Notes under the pieces: model-generated
What the model saw: the letters and a program-made list of their open reading frames with translations, nothing else
Databases searched by the model: none
What the model was told of the DNA's origin: nothing
Assembly (NCBI RefSeq): GCF_018130785.1
Contig: NZ_JAFCJT010000001.1
Span: 930,001-994,000, forward strand
Direction of reading: 5' to 3'
DNA length: 64,000 nucleotides
From: Bradyrhizobium liaoningense
GTDB lineage: Bacteria > Pseudomonadota > Alphaproteobacteria > Rhizobiales > Xanthobacteraceae
In this document: in pieces, positions 28,675 to 36,673 of the stretch
Numbering within the stretch: the stretch's first letter is position 1
Layout: every line of letters starts with the position of its first letter
Translations under genes and position numbers: made by a program

Positions 28675-29832
28675 ATGAGCACGGCCGCGACGACCTTATC
28701 GGAGAGGAATGCCGCTGAGGTCGCGGATCTCGTTCTCATGCCCGACGCGGCCGCGCCCCAAGTGCGAGCGCGCCGGGTCCGGCAACGCCGGCAGATGTAT
28801 GTCGGCCAGGCCGCAAGCTACTCGCTCGGCGCCTTCGTGCTGCTGCTCTATGCCCATGACGGCGTCGTCCGGATGAACGTTCCGTCGCTGTTCTGGATCG
28901 GCGGCCTGATGATCATCGGCATCTTCGTCGTGATGTCGGAAGCCGGCGTCGGCGACAGGCACAGCGACCACTATCTCACCGTCTTCCAGATCTCGGCGCA
29001 CATGGCGCTGCAGTTCATCTTCCTGGTGTCGGTGCCGACCATCGGCATCGCCTTCATCAGCGTGCTGTTCCTGATCTTCGCCTTCGGCACGCTGCGCATG
29101 ACCTCGGCGCAGGCGATGTTCACCTGGGCGATCGCGACGACCTGTCTGGCTGCCGTCTTCCTCGCCTCCGACCTGCCGATCGGCATGCCGGTCGCCACGA
29201 AGCTCCAGCGGACCGCCTCGATGCTGTGCTTCGTCCTGGTGATCGGCCAGTGCGCTTTCCTCGGCCTGTTCGGTGCCACGCTGCGAAAGGTCCTGTACCG
29301 GCGCAGCATCGAGCTGAAAGCCGCCTATCAGCGTATCGAGGAGCTCGCCGAGCTCGACGAGCTTACCGGTTCCTACAACCGCCGCTGCATCATGCGGTTG
29401 CTCGATGCAGAAGTCGAAAAATCGCGGCAGGCGTCCGCACCTTGCGCCATTGCGCTGATCGACCTCGACTGGTTCAAGCGCATCAACGACGCCCACGGCC
29501 ACCCTGTCGGCGACGAGGTGCTGCGCACCTTCGCCATCACCATTTTTGCAAATATCCGCCCGGCCGACTGTTTTGGCCGCTACGGCGGCGAGGAATTTCT
29601 GCTGCTGCTGCCGGACACCGCGGGCGACGCCGCCTCGCGCATGATGGAGCGGCTGCGCGGCATCGTCGCCGATCTCGACTGGAGCGCATTTTCGCCCGGC
29701 ATGCGGGTGACGATTTCCGCGGGCGTCGTGACGCTGCGCGACGTTGATACTGCCGACACGTTTCTCGCGCGCGCCGACAGCGCGCTCTATTCCGCCAAGG
29801 CGCAAGGGCGCAACCGTATTGTAACGAGCTGA
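28675..29832 (+). CDS. membrane diguanylate cyclase (GGDEF)
   Basis: This 385-residue inner-membrane protein has about six helices (roughly 40-215) followed by a GGDEF domain (about 225-385) that makes cyclic di-GMP from two GTP. The active-site motif is RYGGEEFLLLLP, competent because it has GGEEF. The allosteric I-site RxxD (RPAD) stands exactly five residues before it, so product inhibition is expected. DLDWFKRINDAHGHPVGD is the conserved substrate loop. The membrane portion is not a recognised MASE domain that I can name. A DUF2336 protein is encoded 64 bases downstream. Confidence 0.93.
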   Translation: MSTAATTLSERNAAEVADLVLMPDAAAPQVRARRVRQRRQMYVGQAASYSLGAFVLLLYAHDGVVRMNVPSLFWIGGLMIIGIFVVMSEAGVGDRHSDHYLTVFQISAHMALQFIFLVSVPTIGIAFISVLFLIFAFGTLRMTSAQAMFTWAIATTCLAAVFLASDLPIGMPVATKLQRTASMLCFVLVIGQCAFLGLFGATLRKVLYRRSIELKAAYQRIEELAELDELTGSYNRRCIMRLLDAEVEKSRQASAPCAIALIDLDWFKRINDAHGHPVGDEVLRTFAITIFANIRPADCFGRYGGEEFLLLLPDTAGDAASRMMERLRGIVADLDWSAFSPGMRVTISAGVVTLRDVDTADTFLARADSALYSAKAQGRNRIVTS

Positions 29833-29896
29833 CCAATCCATTTTCCCCCCGGCTGCGCAGAAGCCGCAGCCGGACCGAACGCTCCAGGACAGGGCC

Positions 29897-31000
29897 ATGA
29901 GATCGAAATCCGCCAAACCATCCGAGAACCTGCTGGAGGAGTTGCAGGTTGCACTCTCGCACGGCACCGTCGCGCGCCGGGTCGAGACGCTGCGCCGTGT
30001 CACCGATCTCTTCGTGGGCAACGCCGTGGACTATTCCGACGACCACGTCCGCGTGTTCGACGACGTCTTCCAATGCCTGATCGAGCAGATCGAGACCTCG
30101 GCGCGGGCACTGCTCGCCGACCGCCTCGCACCGATCGCGATCGCGCCGCCAAAAATCATCCGCACGCTCGCGCTTGACGAAGTCATCGAGGTCGCCGGCC
30201 CAGTGCTGTCGAAATCGGAACGGCTGGACGATGCGACCTTGATCGAGATCGCGCGCACCAGGGGCCAGGCGCATCTCAAGGCGATCTCGCTGCGGCGGGT
30301 GCTGTCGGAAGCGCTGACCGACGTGCTGGTGACGCGCGGCAACGAGGATGTCGTGCAATCGACCGTCAGCAATCCGGGCGCGCAGCTCTCCGAGGGAAGT
30401 CTCACCGACCTCGTCACACGCGCCGAACGCGACGATGACCTCGCCGCCTGCATCGGCCTGCGGCCCGACCTGCCGCGCCATCACTACCTGAAGCTGGTCG
30501 CAAAGGCGTCCCTGAGCGTGCGCAGGAAGCTTGAGGCCGCCCACCCCGGGCTCGCGGACGAAGTCTCGAGCGTGGTCCAGGAAGCCACCCAGCGGCTCCG
30601 CGCCGCCGCCATGACCAGGCAGACCGAAATGGCCCGCGCGCTGGTGAAGTCGCTGCACGACGACGGCCGTCTCAACGAGTTCCAGGTCACGACTTTCGCC
30701 GAGCAGGGCAAGTTCGACGAGACCAATGCGGGGCTCGCCGCCCTCGCGGGCGTTCCGGTCGAAACCGCCGAGAACATGATGATCGAGAGCCGCACCGAGG
30801 GCGTGATGATCCTCGCCAAGGTCGCGGGCATGCAATGGTCGAGCGTTCGCGCGATCATCGCGATGCGCGAGAAGCTCGCGGGCGGCTCGCAGACCGACAT
30901 GCTGACACTGCGCGATACCTACGAAGCCCTGCGCGGCTCGACCGCGCAGCAGGTGCTGCGCTTCCACCGCATGCAGCAGGGCGCGACGCCCGCGGCCTGA
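29897..31000 (+). CDS. DUF2336 protein
   Basis: This 367-residue soluble, strongly helical protein of the alphaproteobacterial DUF2336 family is built of HEAT-like helical repeats (VARRVETLRRVTDLFV, then VDYSDDHVRVFDDVFQCLI). There is no signal peptide or membrane segment and no catalytic motif. DUF2336 proteins are often found near cyclic di-GMP and stress-signalling genes. Here it follows the diguanylate cyclase by 64 bases, probably in the same transcript, so a scaffold or effector role in that signalling is a reasonable guess. Confidence 0.85.
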   Translation: MRSKSAKPSENLLEELQVALSHGTVARRVETLRRVTDLFVGNAVDYSDDHVRVFDDVFQCLIEQIETSARALLADRLAPIAIAPPKIIRTLALDEVIEVAGPVLSKSERLDDATLIEIARTRGQAHLKAISLRRVLSEALTDVLVTRGNEDVVQSTVSNPGAQLSEGSLTDLVTRAERDDDLAACIGLRPDLPRHHYLKLVAKASLSVRRKLEAAHPGLADEVSSVVQEATQRLRAAAMTRQTEMARALVKSLHDDGRLNEFQVTTFAEQGKFDETNAGLAALAGVPVETAENMMIESRTEGVMILAKVAGMQWSSVRAIIAMREKLAGGSQTDMLTLRDTYEALRGSTAQQVLRFHRMQQGATPAA

Positions 31001-31011
31001 GACCGGCGCCG

Positions 31012-31650
31012 CTAGTAGCGCAAAACTCTTGAACCTGCGTACGCACCGATCGCGGCCACCAGCGCGGTCGCAAGCGTGTACCAGGTCGCGACGAACAGTG
31101 GCGAGTCGTCGGTGCAGTGCGAGGCGTAGAGCGTCGCGGCGAGGCCGGCCGACAGCAGGCCGGCGAGCGCACCCGCGAGTGCAGGATGCGACGGTGCGCC
31201 GTGGCGCAGGCCGAACAGCGCGCCCGCAAGCAGCGGCAGCGACATCGCGGGGATCGCGAGCAGGCATACCCTGGAATTCTTGCCCATCAGCCGCATCGTC
31301 ATCGGCATCGCCGGGGCCATCATGGTCTCGCTGCCGATCGCAACCGCAAGCAGGCCGACGGGAAGCAGCAGCAGCCAGCCCCAGCCGCGCATCAGGGCTT
31401 CGGGCCGCGACAGATGCAGGCTGACGATGATCGCCGGGATCGCGAGCGAGAGCGTCACCGCGAACTTCATGTCGAAGAACGGATTGTGCATCGCGCTCAT
31501 CACGTCGGCACGCACGCCGAGGAACGTCGCGAAGATCAAAATCGACAAGGGCGCGGCCACCAGCAGCGCCATCGTCAGCACGGCGCCGACGCGCGGCGCG
31601 CGATGGGCGTTGTCGGCCGCGAGCGAGCGAATGAGTTGATCGGTATCCAT
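31012..31650 (-). CDS. NrsF/OsrA-type (DUF1109) membrane anti-sigma factor
   Basis: This 212-residue membrane protein with six predicted helices belongs to the DUF1109/NrsF family of anti-sigma factors (Caulobacter NrsF; Bradyrhizobium OsrA). Two cysteines, Cys129 (NSRVCLLAIP) and Cys179 (ASHCTDDSPLF), correspond to the conserved family pair thought to sense oxidants or metal. ATG 31650 begins MDTDQLIRSLAADN; the frame continues upstream only as a shadow inside the sigma gene. It lies two bases after the ECF gene stop, so the pair is one operon. Confidence 0.9.
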   Translation of the reverse strand: MDTDQLIRSLAADNAHRAPRVGAVLTMALLVAAPLSILIFATFLGVRADVMSAMHNPFFDMKFAVTLSLAIPAIIVSLHLSRPEALMRGWGWLLLLPVGLLAVAIGSETMMAPAMPMTMRLMGKNSRVCLLAIPAMSLPLLAGALFGLRHGAPSHPALAGALAGLLSAGLAATLYASHCTDDSPLFVATWYTLATALVAAIGAYAGSRVLRY

Positions 31651-31652
31651 GA

Positions 31653-32213
31653 CTAGTGGTCCCGCAGTTTGGCAGTCAGCGCCGCAAGTCCGCGATGCAG
31701 CGCGACCCGCACCGCACCTTCGCTCATCGAAAACTTTGCCGCCGTGTCCTTGATCGAGGTGCTGTCGACGGCGATCGACTGCAGCACGTCGCGCTGGCGC
31801 TGCGGCAGGGTGCTGAGCTGCGTTGCGACCTCGCCTGCCGAAGCCGTCTCCTCCGGCACCTCGCCCGGCAGCGTCTCGGCGAAATCGTCGATGTTGACGA
31901 AGACCCGCCTGCCCCGCCGCCGCAGCGTATCGATCAGCTTGTTGCGCGCGATCGCGAACAGCCACGGGGCGAAGGGGGCTTCGCTGTCCCAGGTGTGCCG
32001 CTTCAGATGCACCGCCAACAAAATCTCCTGCACGATATCCTCGGCCTGGTCAGGAGGCTGCCCGGCCCGCGCCAGACCCCGCCTCGCAGCAGCGCGCAGC
32101 ACAGGCGTGACCGCCCTCAACAGGCGATGATACGCCGCATCATCGCCTGCCATGGCCGACCGCATCAGGCCGGTCCACTCGTCCTCACGTCCGCGCACGC
32201 GCGCCCTCACCAT
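31653..32213 (-). CDS. ECF sigma factor, SigF/EcfF type
   Basis: This ECF sigma factor of up to 186 residues has a region 2 with DIVQEILLAVHLKRHTW and FAPWLFAIARNKLIDTLRRR. Region 4 has STSIKDTAAKFSMSEGAVRV. Pairing with a DUF1109 protein identifies the SigF/EcfF group that answers oxidative stress in Caulobacter and Bradyrhizobium. ATG 32213 is the longest start, but a SigF-type promoter sits five bases upstream of it, so translation may begin downstream. GTG 32198 or ATG 32165 (LMRSAMAGDD, the usual ECF N-terminus) are candidates. Confidence 0.88.
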   Translation of the reverse strand: MVRARVRGREDEWTGLMRSAMAGDDAAYHRLLRAVTPVLRAAARRGLARAGQPPDQAEDIVQEILLAVHLKRHTWDSEAPFAPWLFAIARNKLIDTLRRRGRRVFVNIDDFAETLPGEVPEETASAGEVATQLSTLPQRQRDVLQSIAVDSTSIKDTAAKFSMSEGAVRVALHRGLAALTAKLRDH

Positions 32214-32217
32214 GCAA

Positions 32218-32242
32218 TTCGGCAGCTCTTTCAGTTTGTTAC
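32218..32242 (-). promoter_or_regulatory. SigF/EcfF-type promoter, GTAAC-N16-CGAA
   Basis: On the minus strand GTAAC (32242-32238) and CGAA (32221-32218) are separated by exactly 16 bases. This matches the GTAACC-N16-CGAA promoters recognised by Caulobacter SigF-type factors. It suggests autoregulation of the ECF/anti-sigma operon and a very short or absent leader. Confidence 0.65.
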
Positions 32243-32488
32243 GTCGGCATCCGAAAGATCACGAACTCGTGATCCGCGCCACGCCTCGCCACTCGATGCC
32301 GCCGTCAAGACCCGCGACGGCTCATAACACCGATCGGTCCCGTCCGCATCCGGCGGCCGGTTGCGAGGGAGCGGTTTGCCCCGCTTTTGCCCGGTGTAGC
32401 CCGAAGATTCCTATTTTCTGCCCCGCTGTGGTCACGCGCCAGGGTCTCTGTTCGGTCCCGGGACGGGCGGAATTGGGGAGACGTCAAC

Positions 32489-33124
32489 ATGATGAGAGCC
32501 AGCGGGCGCGCGGCATTGATTCTTCTTGCCGGCCTTTTTGTGCTGTTCGGAGCCACTGCACAGGCGGCACCGGGTTCAGCCGCAAGCAGCAAATCGGACA
32601 GCGCGGGCAACGAGACCGAGGCAGTCAAGCCGAGCAAGCAGCGGCACCATGCTTCGCGCCACCGCGACAGCGACAAGACGGCGCAGAAATCCGACGACAA
32701 GCCCGGCAAGAAGGACGGCGCCGCAAAGGCCGAAAACGACGTGCCGGCCTCGAGCCAGATGCCGCCGGCAGTCGCCAACGCCAACGCGCAGGTCGCCGCA
32801 GCCGATACGCCGACGGCCGCCGCGGCCTCCGCGATGACCGGTCGAGCCAACGACAACGTTCAGGCAGCAGCCGATAATACCGCCGCCCCGAATGACGAGG
32901 CTCAGGTGGTGGCGCCCGATCAGCTCAACGACATCGACCGCGCCCTGCAACAGGACCCGCCGGCACAGAAGGCGGTAATCGCCGCAACCGACGCGCGGCC
33001 GGCGCCGGTGATGGCGAGCAGCCACAGCTCGGCCTGGGACCAGAGCTCGCTGATCGGCAAGATCTTCATCGGCGTCGGCACGCTGCTGACGCTGGCCTCC
33101 GCCGCACGCATGTTCTTCGCCTGA
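32489..33124 (+). CDS. exported or anchored low-complexity protein, unknown
   Basis: This 211-residue protein has an N-terminal signal sequence (MMRASGRAALILLAG, cleavage likely after AQA). A long polar middle rich in Ala, Ser, Lys, Asp and Asn (about 30-180) is probably disordered. The C-terminal hydrophobic segment IGKIFIGVGTLLTLASAARM could be a membrane anchor. GGGGAG precedes ATG 32489; an upstream in-frame start (32387) lacks such a site. It is divergent from the EcfF-type operon. I do not recognise a family. The basic/acidic middle resembles cell-envelope linker proteins, but function is unknown. Confidence 0.6.
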   Translation: MMRASGRAALILLAGLFVLFGATAQAAPGSAASSKSDSAGNETEAVKPSKQRHHASRHRDSDKTAQKSDDKPGKKDGAAKAENDVPASSQMPPAVANANAQVAAADTPTAAAASAMTGRANDNVQAAADNTAAPNDEAQVVAPDQLNDIDRALQQDPPAQKAVIAATDARPAPVMASSHSSAWDQSSLIGKIFIGVGTLLTLASAARMFFA

Positions 33125-33153
33125 TTCTCGGGCGATTTTGGCCTGAGGAACCT

Positions 33154-33189
33154 CGTCCGGAACGCGCGTCTCGCGGCGCGTTCCGGACG
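33154..33189. terminator. long perfect hairpin after the 32489 gene
   Basis: CGTCCGGAACGCGC (33154-33167) pairs without mismatch with GCGCGTTCCGGACG (33176-33189), an eight-base loop between them. No T-run follows, so it is either a terminator needing help, an mRNA 3'-end stabiliser, or a single palindromic element. Confidence 0.5.
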
Positions 33190-33273
33190 GCTTCGTTCCG
33201 ACGGCTTTTCGGCCCTTGAAGCCCACCGCGCCAGCGGGCACATTGCCCGCCCAATCAAACGCGTGGGTGGAGC

Positions 33274-34053
33274 ATGAGCACGTTCGAACACATCATCGTC
33301 GAGAGCAAGGGCGCGGTCGGCATCGTCAAGCTGAACCGGCCGAAGATGCTCAACGCGCTCTCCTTCGGCGTCTTCCGCGAGATCGCGGCCGCCGTCGACG
33401 ATCTCGAGGCCGATGACGCCATCGGCTGCATCGTCGTGACCGGCAGCGAGAAGGCCTTTGCCGCCGGCGCCGACATCAAGGAGATGCAGCCGAAGGGCTT
33501 CATCGACATGTTCTCCGAGGACTTCGCCGCGATCGGCGGCGACCGCGTCGCGCGCTGCCGCAAGCCGACCATCGCCGCGGTCGCGGGCTATGCGCTCGGC
33601 GGCGGCTGCGAGCTCGCCATGATGTGCGATTTCATCATCGCCGCCGACACTGCAAAATTCGGCCAGCCCGAAATCACGCTCGGCACCATTCCCGGCATCG
33701 GCGGCACCCAGCGCCTGACGCGCGCGATCGGCAAGTCGAAGGCGATGGACCTCTGCCTCACCGGCCGCATGATGGATGCGGCGGAAGCGGAGCGCTCAGG
33801 CCTCGTCAGCCGCATCGTGCCCGCCGACAAGCTCATGGACGAAGTCATGGCCGCCGCCGAGAAGATCGCATCGATGTCGCGGCCCGCCGTCGCCATGGCC
33901 AAGGAAGCGGTCAACCGCGCCTTCGAAACCACGCTCGCCGAGGGCATGAGCGTCGAGCGCAACCTGTTTCACTCGACCTTCGCGCTCGAGGACCGCTCCG
34001 AGGGCATGGCGGCGTTCATCGAGAAGCGCAAGCCGGTGAACAAGAACCGGTAA
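33274..34053 (+). CDS. enoyl-CoA hydratase (crotonase family)
   Basis: This 259-residue crotonase hydrates trans-2-enoyl-CoA in fatty-acid or amino-acid degradation. The oxyanion-hole loops are [11 protein letters not shown] and [10 protein letters not shown]. Both catalytic glutamates are present, in GGGCELA and in the [17 protein letters not shown] segment, so hydratase activity rather than isomerase is expected. [20 protein letters not shown] is the standard start, with GGTGGA ahead of ATG 33274. No clear operon partners; a TolC-like gene follows after about 190 bases. Confidence 0.93.
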   Translation: MSTFEHIIVESKGAVGIVKLNRPKMLNALSFGVFREIAAAVDDLEADDAIGCIVVTGSEKAFAAGADIKEMQPKGFIDMFSEDFAAIGGDRVARCRKPTIAAVAGYALGGGCELAMMCDFIIAADTAKFGQPEITLGTIPGIGGTQRLTRAIGKSKAMDLCLTGRMMDAAEAERSGLVSRIVPADKLMDEVMAAAEKIASMSRPAVAMAKEAVNRAFETTLAEGMSVERNLFHSTFALEDRSEGMAAFIEKRKPVNKNR

Positions 34054-34241
34054 CACCCGCGAGCGGTCAGGCTGGTGTAAGGCTTCACCGCCCTGCCGCA
34101 GAAACCGTGTGACGCACCTGCAACAAGCACGGAATAGATGGGGGTTTTCCCCGCGGCAGTTTGCCTGCGCGACCCGCGCTGGTTAAACAGTTAAGAGGCC
34201 ACCGTCGGCGGGGGCGGACAGCCGGGGTTGAGCGGGATTAC

Positions 34242-35672
34242 ATGATTGGGCGTGCCGCCAGAGCTGGTCGCATGATGACGCGGCATCGATCGGGCGTGGG
34301 TCCTGCGCTTGCGACATGGACCACGCTGGCGCTCTGTTGCGCCCTGCCCTCCGCCGCATGGGCGGAGGCCCTGCCGGAGGCGCTCGCCAAGGCCTACCAG
34401 ACCAACCCGCAGCTGAATGCCGAGCGCGCGCGGCAACGCGCCACGGATGAAAACGTGCCGCAGGCGCTCGCCGGCTACCGGCCGCAGATCGTGGCAAGCC
34501 TCAGCGCCGGCCTGCAATCTGTGCGTAATCTGCTGCCCGACAACACGATCCAGACCGCCAATCTGAAGCCGTGGATCATCGGCGTCACCGTGACGCAGAC
34601 CCTGTTCAACGGGTTCCGCACCGCCAACAGCGTGCGTGCTGCGGAACTTCAGGTGCAGTCCGGCCGCGAGGCCCTGCGCAATGTCGGCCAGGGCGTGCTG
34701 CTCGACGCGGTCACCGCCTACACCAACGTGCTGGCCAACCAGTCACTGGTCGAGGCGCAACGCTCCAACGTCGCGTTCCTGCGCGAGACGCTCGCCGTCA
34801 CGCAGCGCCGCCTCAATGCTGGCGACGTCACGCCGACCGACAGCGCCCAGGCCGAGGCGCGACTCAACCGGGGACTCGCCGACCTCAACGCCGCGGAAGT
34901 CGCACTCGCCGTGAGCCAGGCGGTCTATGCGCAGGTGATCGGCAATGCGCCGTCGCAGCTTCGGGCCGCCGAAGTCGTCGACCGCTATCTGCCGAAGAGC
35001 CGCGAGGATGCGCTGACGATGGCGATCCGCCAGCATCCGGCGGTGATGGCGGCGGGCTTCGACGTCGATGTCGCCTCGACCAACATCCGCATCGCCGAAG
35101 GCGCGCTGCTGCCGAGCGCCAGCCTCCAGGGCAGCGCCAGCAAGAGCCGCAACAACGACCCGACGCTCGGAACCTTCGCCGAAGACCAGGCCTCGATCGT
35201 CGCCAACGTCACCGCGCCGATCTACGACGGCGGCCAGGCCGCCGCGCAGACCCGGCAGGCCAAGGAGATCACGGCGCAGAGCCGGCTCGTGCTCGATCAG
35301 GTCCGCAACCAGGCGCGCACGGCGGCGACCAGCGCCTGGGTGGCCAATGAGGGCGCCAAGATCACGGTCTCCGCTTCCGAGTCAGAGGTGAAGGCGGCGA
35401 CGGTCGCGCTCCAGGGCGTGCAGCGCGAGGCCGCCGGCGGGCAGCGCACGACGGTCGACGTGCTGAACTCGCAGGCCGATTTGATCCAGGCCAAGGCCCG
35501 CCTGATCGGCGCACTGCGCGACCGCGTGATCGCCTCCTATACGCTGCTCAGCGCGGTCGGCCATCTCGACGTCAAGACGCTCAGCCTCAACACGCCGGAC
35601 TATCTGCCCGAAGTGCATTACCAGCAGGTCCGCGACGCCTGGCACGGCCTGCGCACGCCGTCGGGACAGTGA
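34242..35672 (+). CDS. TolC family outer membrane channel
   Basis: This outer membrane efflux or secretion channel has about 476 residues. A signal sequence ends AAWAEA; the mature protein starts LPEALAKAYQTNPQLNAERA and contains the duplicated helical hairpin repeats of the family (for example NVLANQSLVEAQRSNVAFLR). ATG 34242 has GAGCGGG six bases upstream; the later ATGs at 34272 and 34275 are possible, and the frame is open to 34161. It is a candidate outer-membrane partner for the RND pump encoded 1 kb downstream on the opposite strand, or for a type I secretion system elsewhere. Confidence 0.88.
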   Translation: MIGRAARAGRMMTRHRSGVGPALATWTTLALCCALPSAAWAEALPEALAKAYQTNPQLNAERARQRATDENVPQALAGYRPQIVASLSAGLQSVRNLLPDNTIQTANLKPWIIGVTVTQTLFNGFRTANSVRAAELQVQSGREALRNVGQGVLLDAVTAYTNVLANQSLVEAQRSNVAFLRETLAVTQRRLNAGDVTPTDSAQAEARLNRGLADLNAAEVALAVSQAVYAQVIGNAPSQLRAAEVVDRYLPKSREDALTMAIRQHPAVMAAGFDVDVASTNIRIAEGALLPSASLQGSASKSRNNDPTLGTFAEDQASIVANVTAPIYDGGQAAAQTRQAKEITAQSRLVLDQVRNQARTAATSAWVANEGAKITVSASESEVKAATVALQGVQREAAGGQRTTVDVLNSQADLIQAKARLIGALRDRVIASYTLLSAVGHLDVKTLSLNTPDYLPEVHYQQVRDAWHGLRTPSGQ

Positions 35673-35741
35673 TATCTTGCTGCAGGCAGCACCCCAGCTC
35701 GACATATCGCTGTCTCAGTCCTCTACGCCGCCGGAGCAGCC

Positions 35742-36653
35742 ATGACCAACCAAGCTCACGCCCGCGCGTCGCAGCCCGCGACACCAATCAATTTTGACGT
35801 TCCGCCGCATGCCTGCGACTGCCACACGCATATCCACGGCGATGTCGCAAAGTTTCCGTTCTTTGCGGGGCGCGTCTACACGCCGGGACCGGCCTCACCG
35901 GAGGAGATGGCGGCGTTGCACAAGGCGCTGCATATCGAGCGCGTGGTGATCGTCACCCCGAGCGTCTATGGCACGGACAATTCCTCCAGCGTGTTCGGCA
36001 TCAAAGCGCGCGGTGCGAGCGCGCGAGGAGTGGCCGTGATCGACGACAAGACGACGGAGGCGGAGCTCGATGCGATGCAGGCAGACGGCTTCCGCGGCAT
36101 CCGCATCAACCTTGCAACCGACGGCGTCAACGATCCCGATGTCGGCCGGGCCCGCTTCACCGCCGCTGTCGAGCGGATGAAGGCGCGCGACTGGCACGTG
36201 CAGCTTTACACGACGCCACCGATGATCTCGGCGATCAAGCAGCTTGTGCTGGCCTCGCCGGTGCCTGCTGTGTTCGACCATTTCGGCGGCGTTGAAGCCT
36301 CACTCGGGCTGGACCAACCGGGATTTGCGGACCTGGTCGAGCTCGTCAAATCGGGCAAAGCCTACGTCAAAATCTCCGGCGCATATCGCTCGTCGAAGCT
36401 CGCGCCTGATTATCAGGACGTGCTGCCCTATGCGCGTGCGCTGATCGCAGCGAATGCGGACCGCATCCTCTGGGGCACCGACTGGCCGCATCCCGACTCT
36501 GTTCCGCTGCCCGGGCGAAAGGCGACCGACATTGCGCCGTTCTACCCGATCGACGACGGACGCCTGCTCAACCAGCTGCCGGTGTGGGCGCCGGAGGCGG
36601 ATGTCCGCAAGAAGATCCTGGTCGACAATCCGGCGCGAGTCTACGGTTTCTGA
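35742..36653 (+). CDS. amidohydrolase family 2 (LigI-like lactonase)
   Basis: This 303-residue TIM-barrel metal hydrolase resembles 2-pyrone-4,6-dicarboxylate lactonase and other amidohydrolase-2 members. Metal-binding or active-site motifs: DCHTHIHGD near residue 26, VFDHFGG in the middle and the catalytic Asp in WGTDWPHPD. The C-terminus VRKKILVDNPARVYGF is the family's usual end. Substrate unknown; if LigI-like, it would open a lactone in aromatic degradation, but no other lig genes are nearby. Confidence 0.85.
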   Translation: MTNQAHARASQPATPINFDVPPHACDCHTHIHGDVAKFPFFAGRVYTPGPASPEEMAALHKALHIERVVIVTPSVYGTDNSSSVFGIKARGASARGVAVIDDKTTEAELDAMQADGFRGIRINLATDGVNDPDVGRARFTAAVERMKARDWHVQLYTTPPMISAIKQLVLASPVPAVFDHFGGVEASLGLDQPGFADLVELVKSGKAYVKISGAYRSSKLAPDYQDVLPYARALIAANADRILWGTDWPHPDSVPLPGRKATDIAPFYPIDDGRLLNQLPVWAPEADVRKKILVDNPARVYGF

Positions 36654-36673
36654 GTCGCAGCGGCCGCGCGCGA

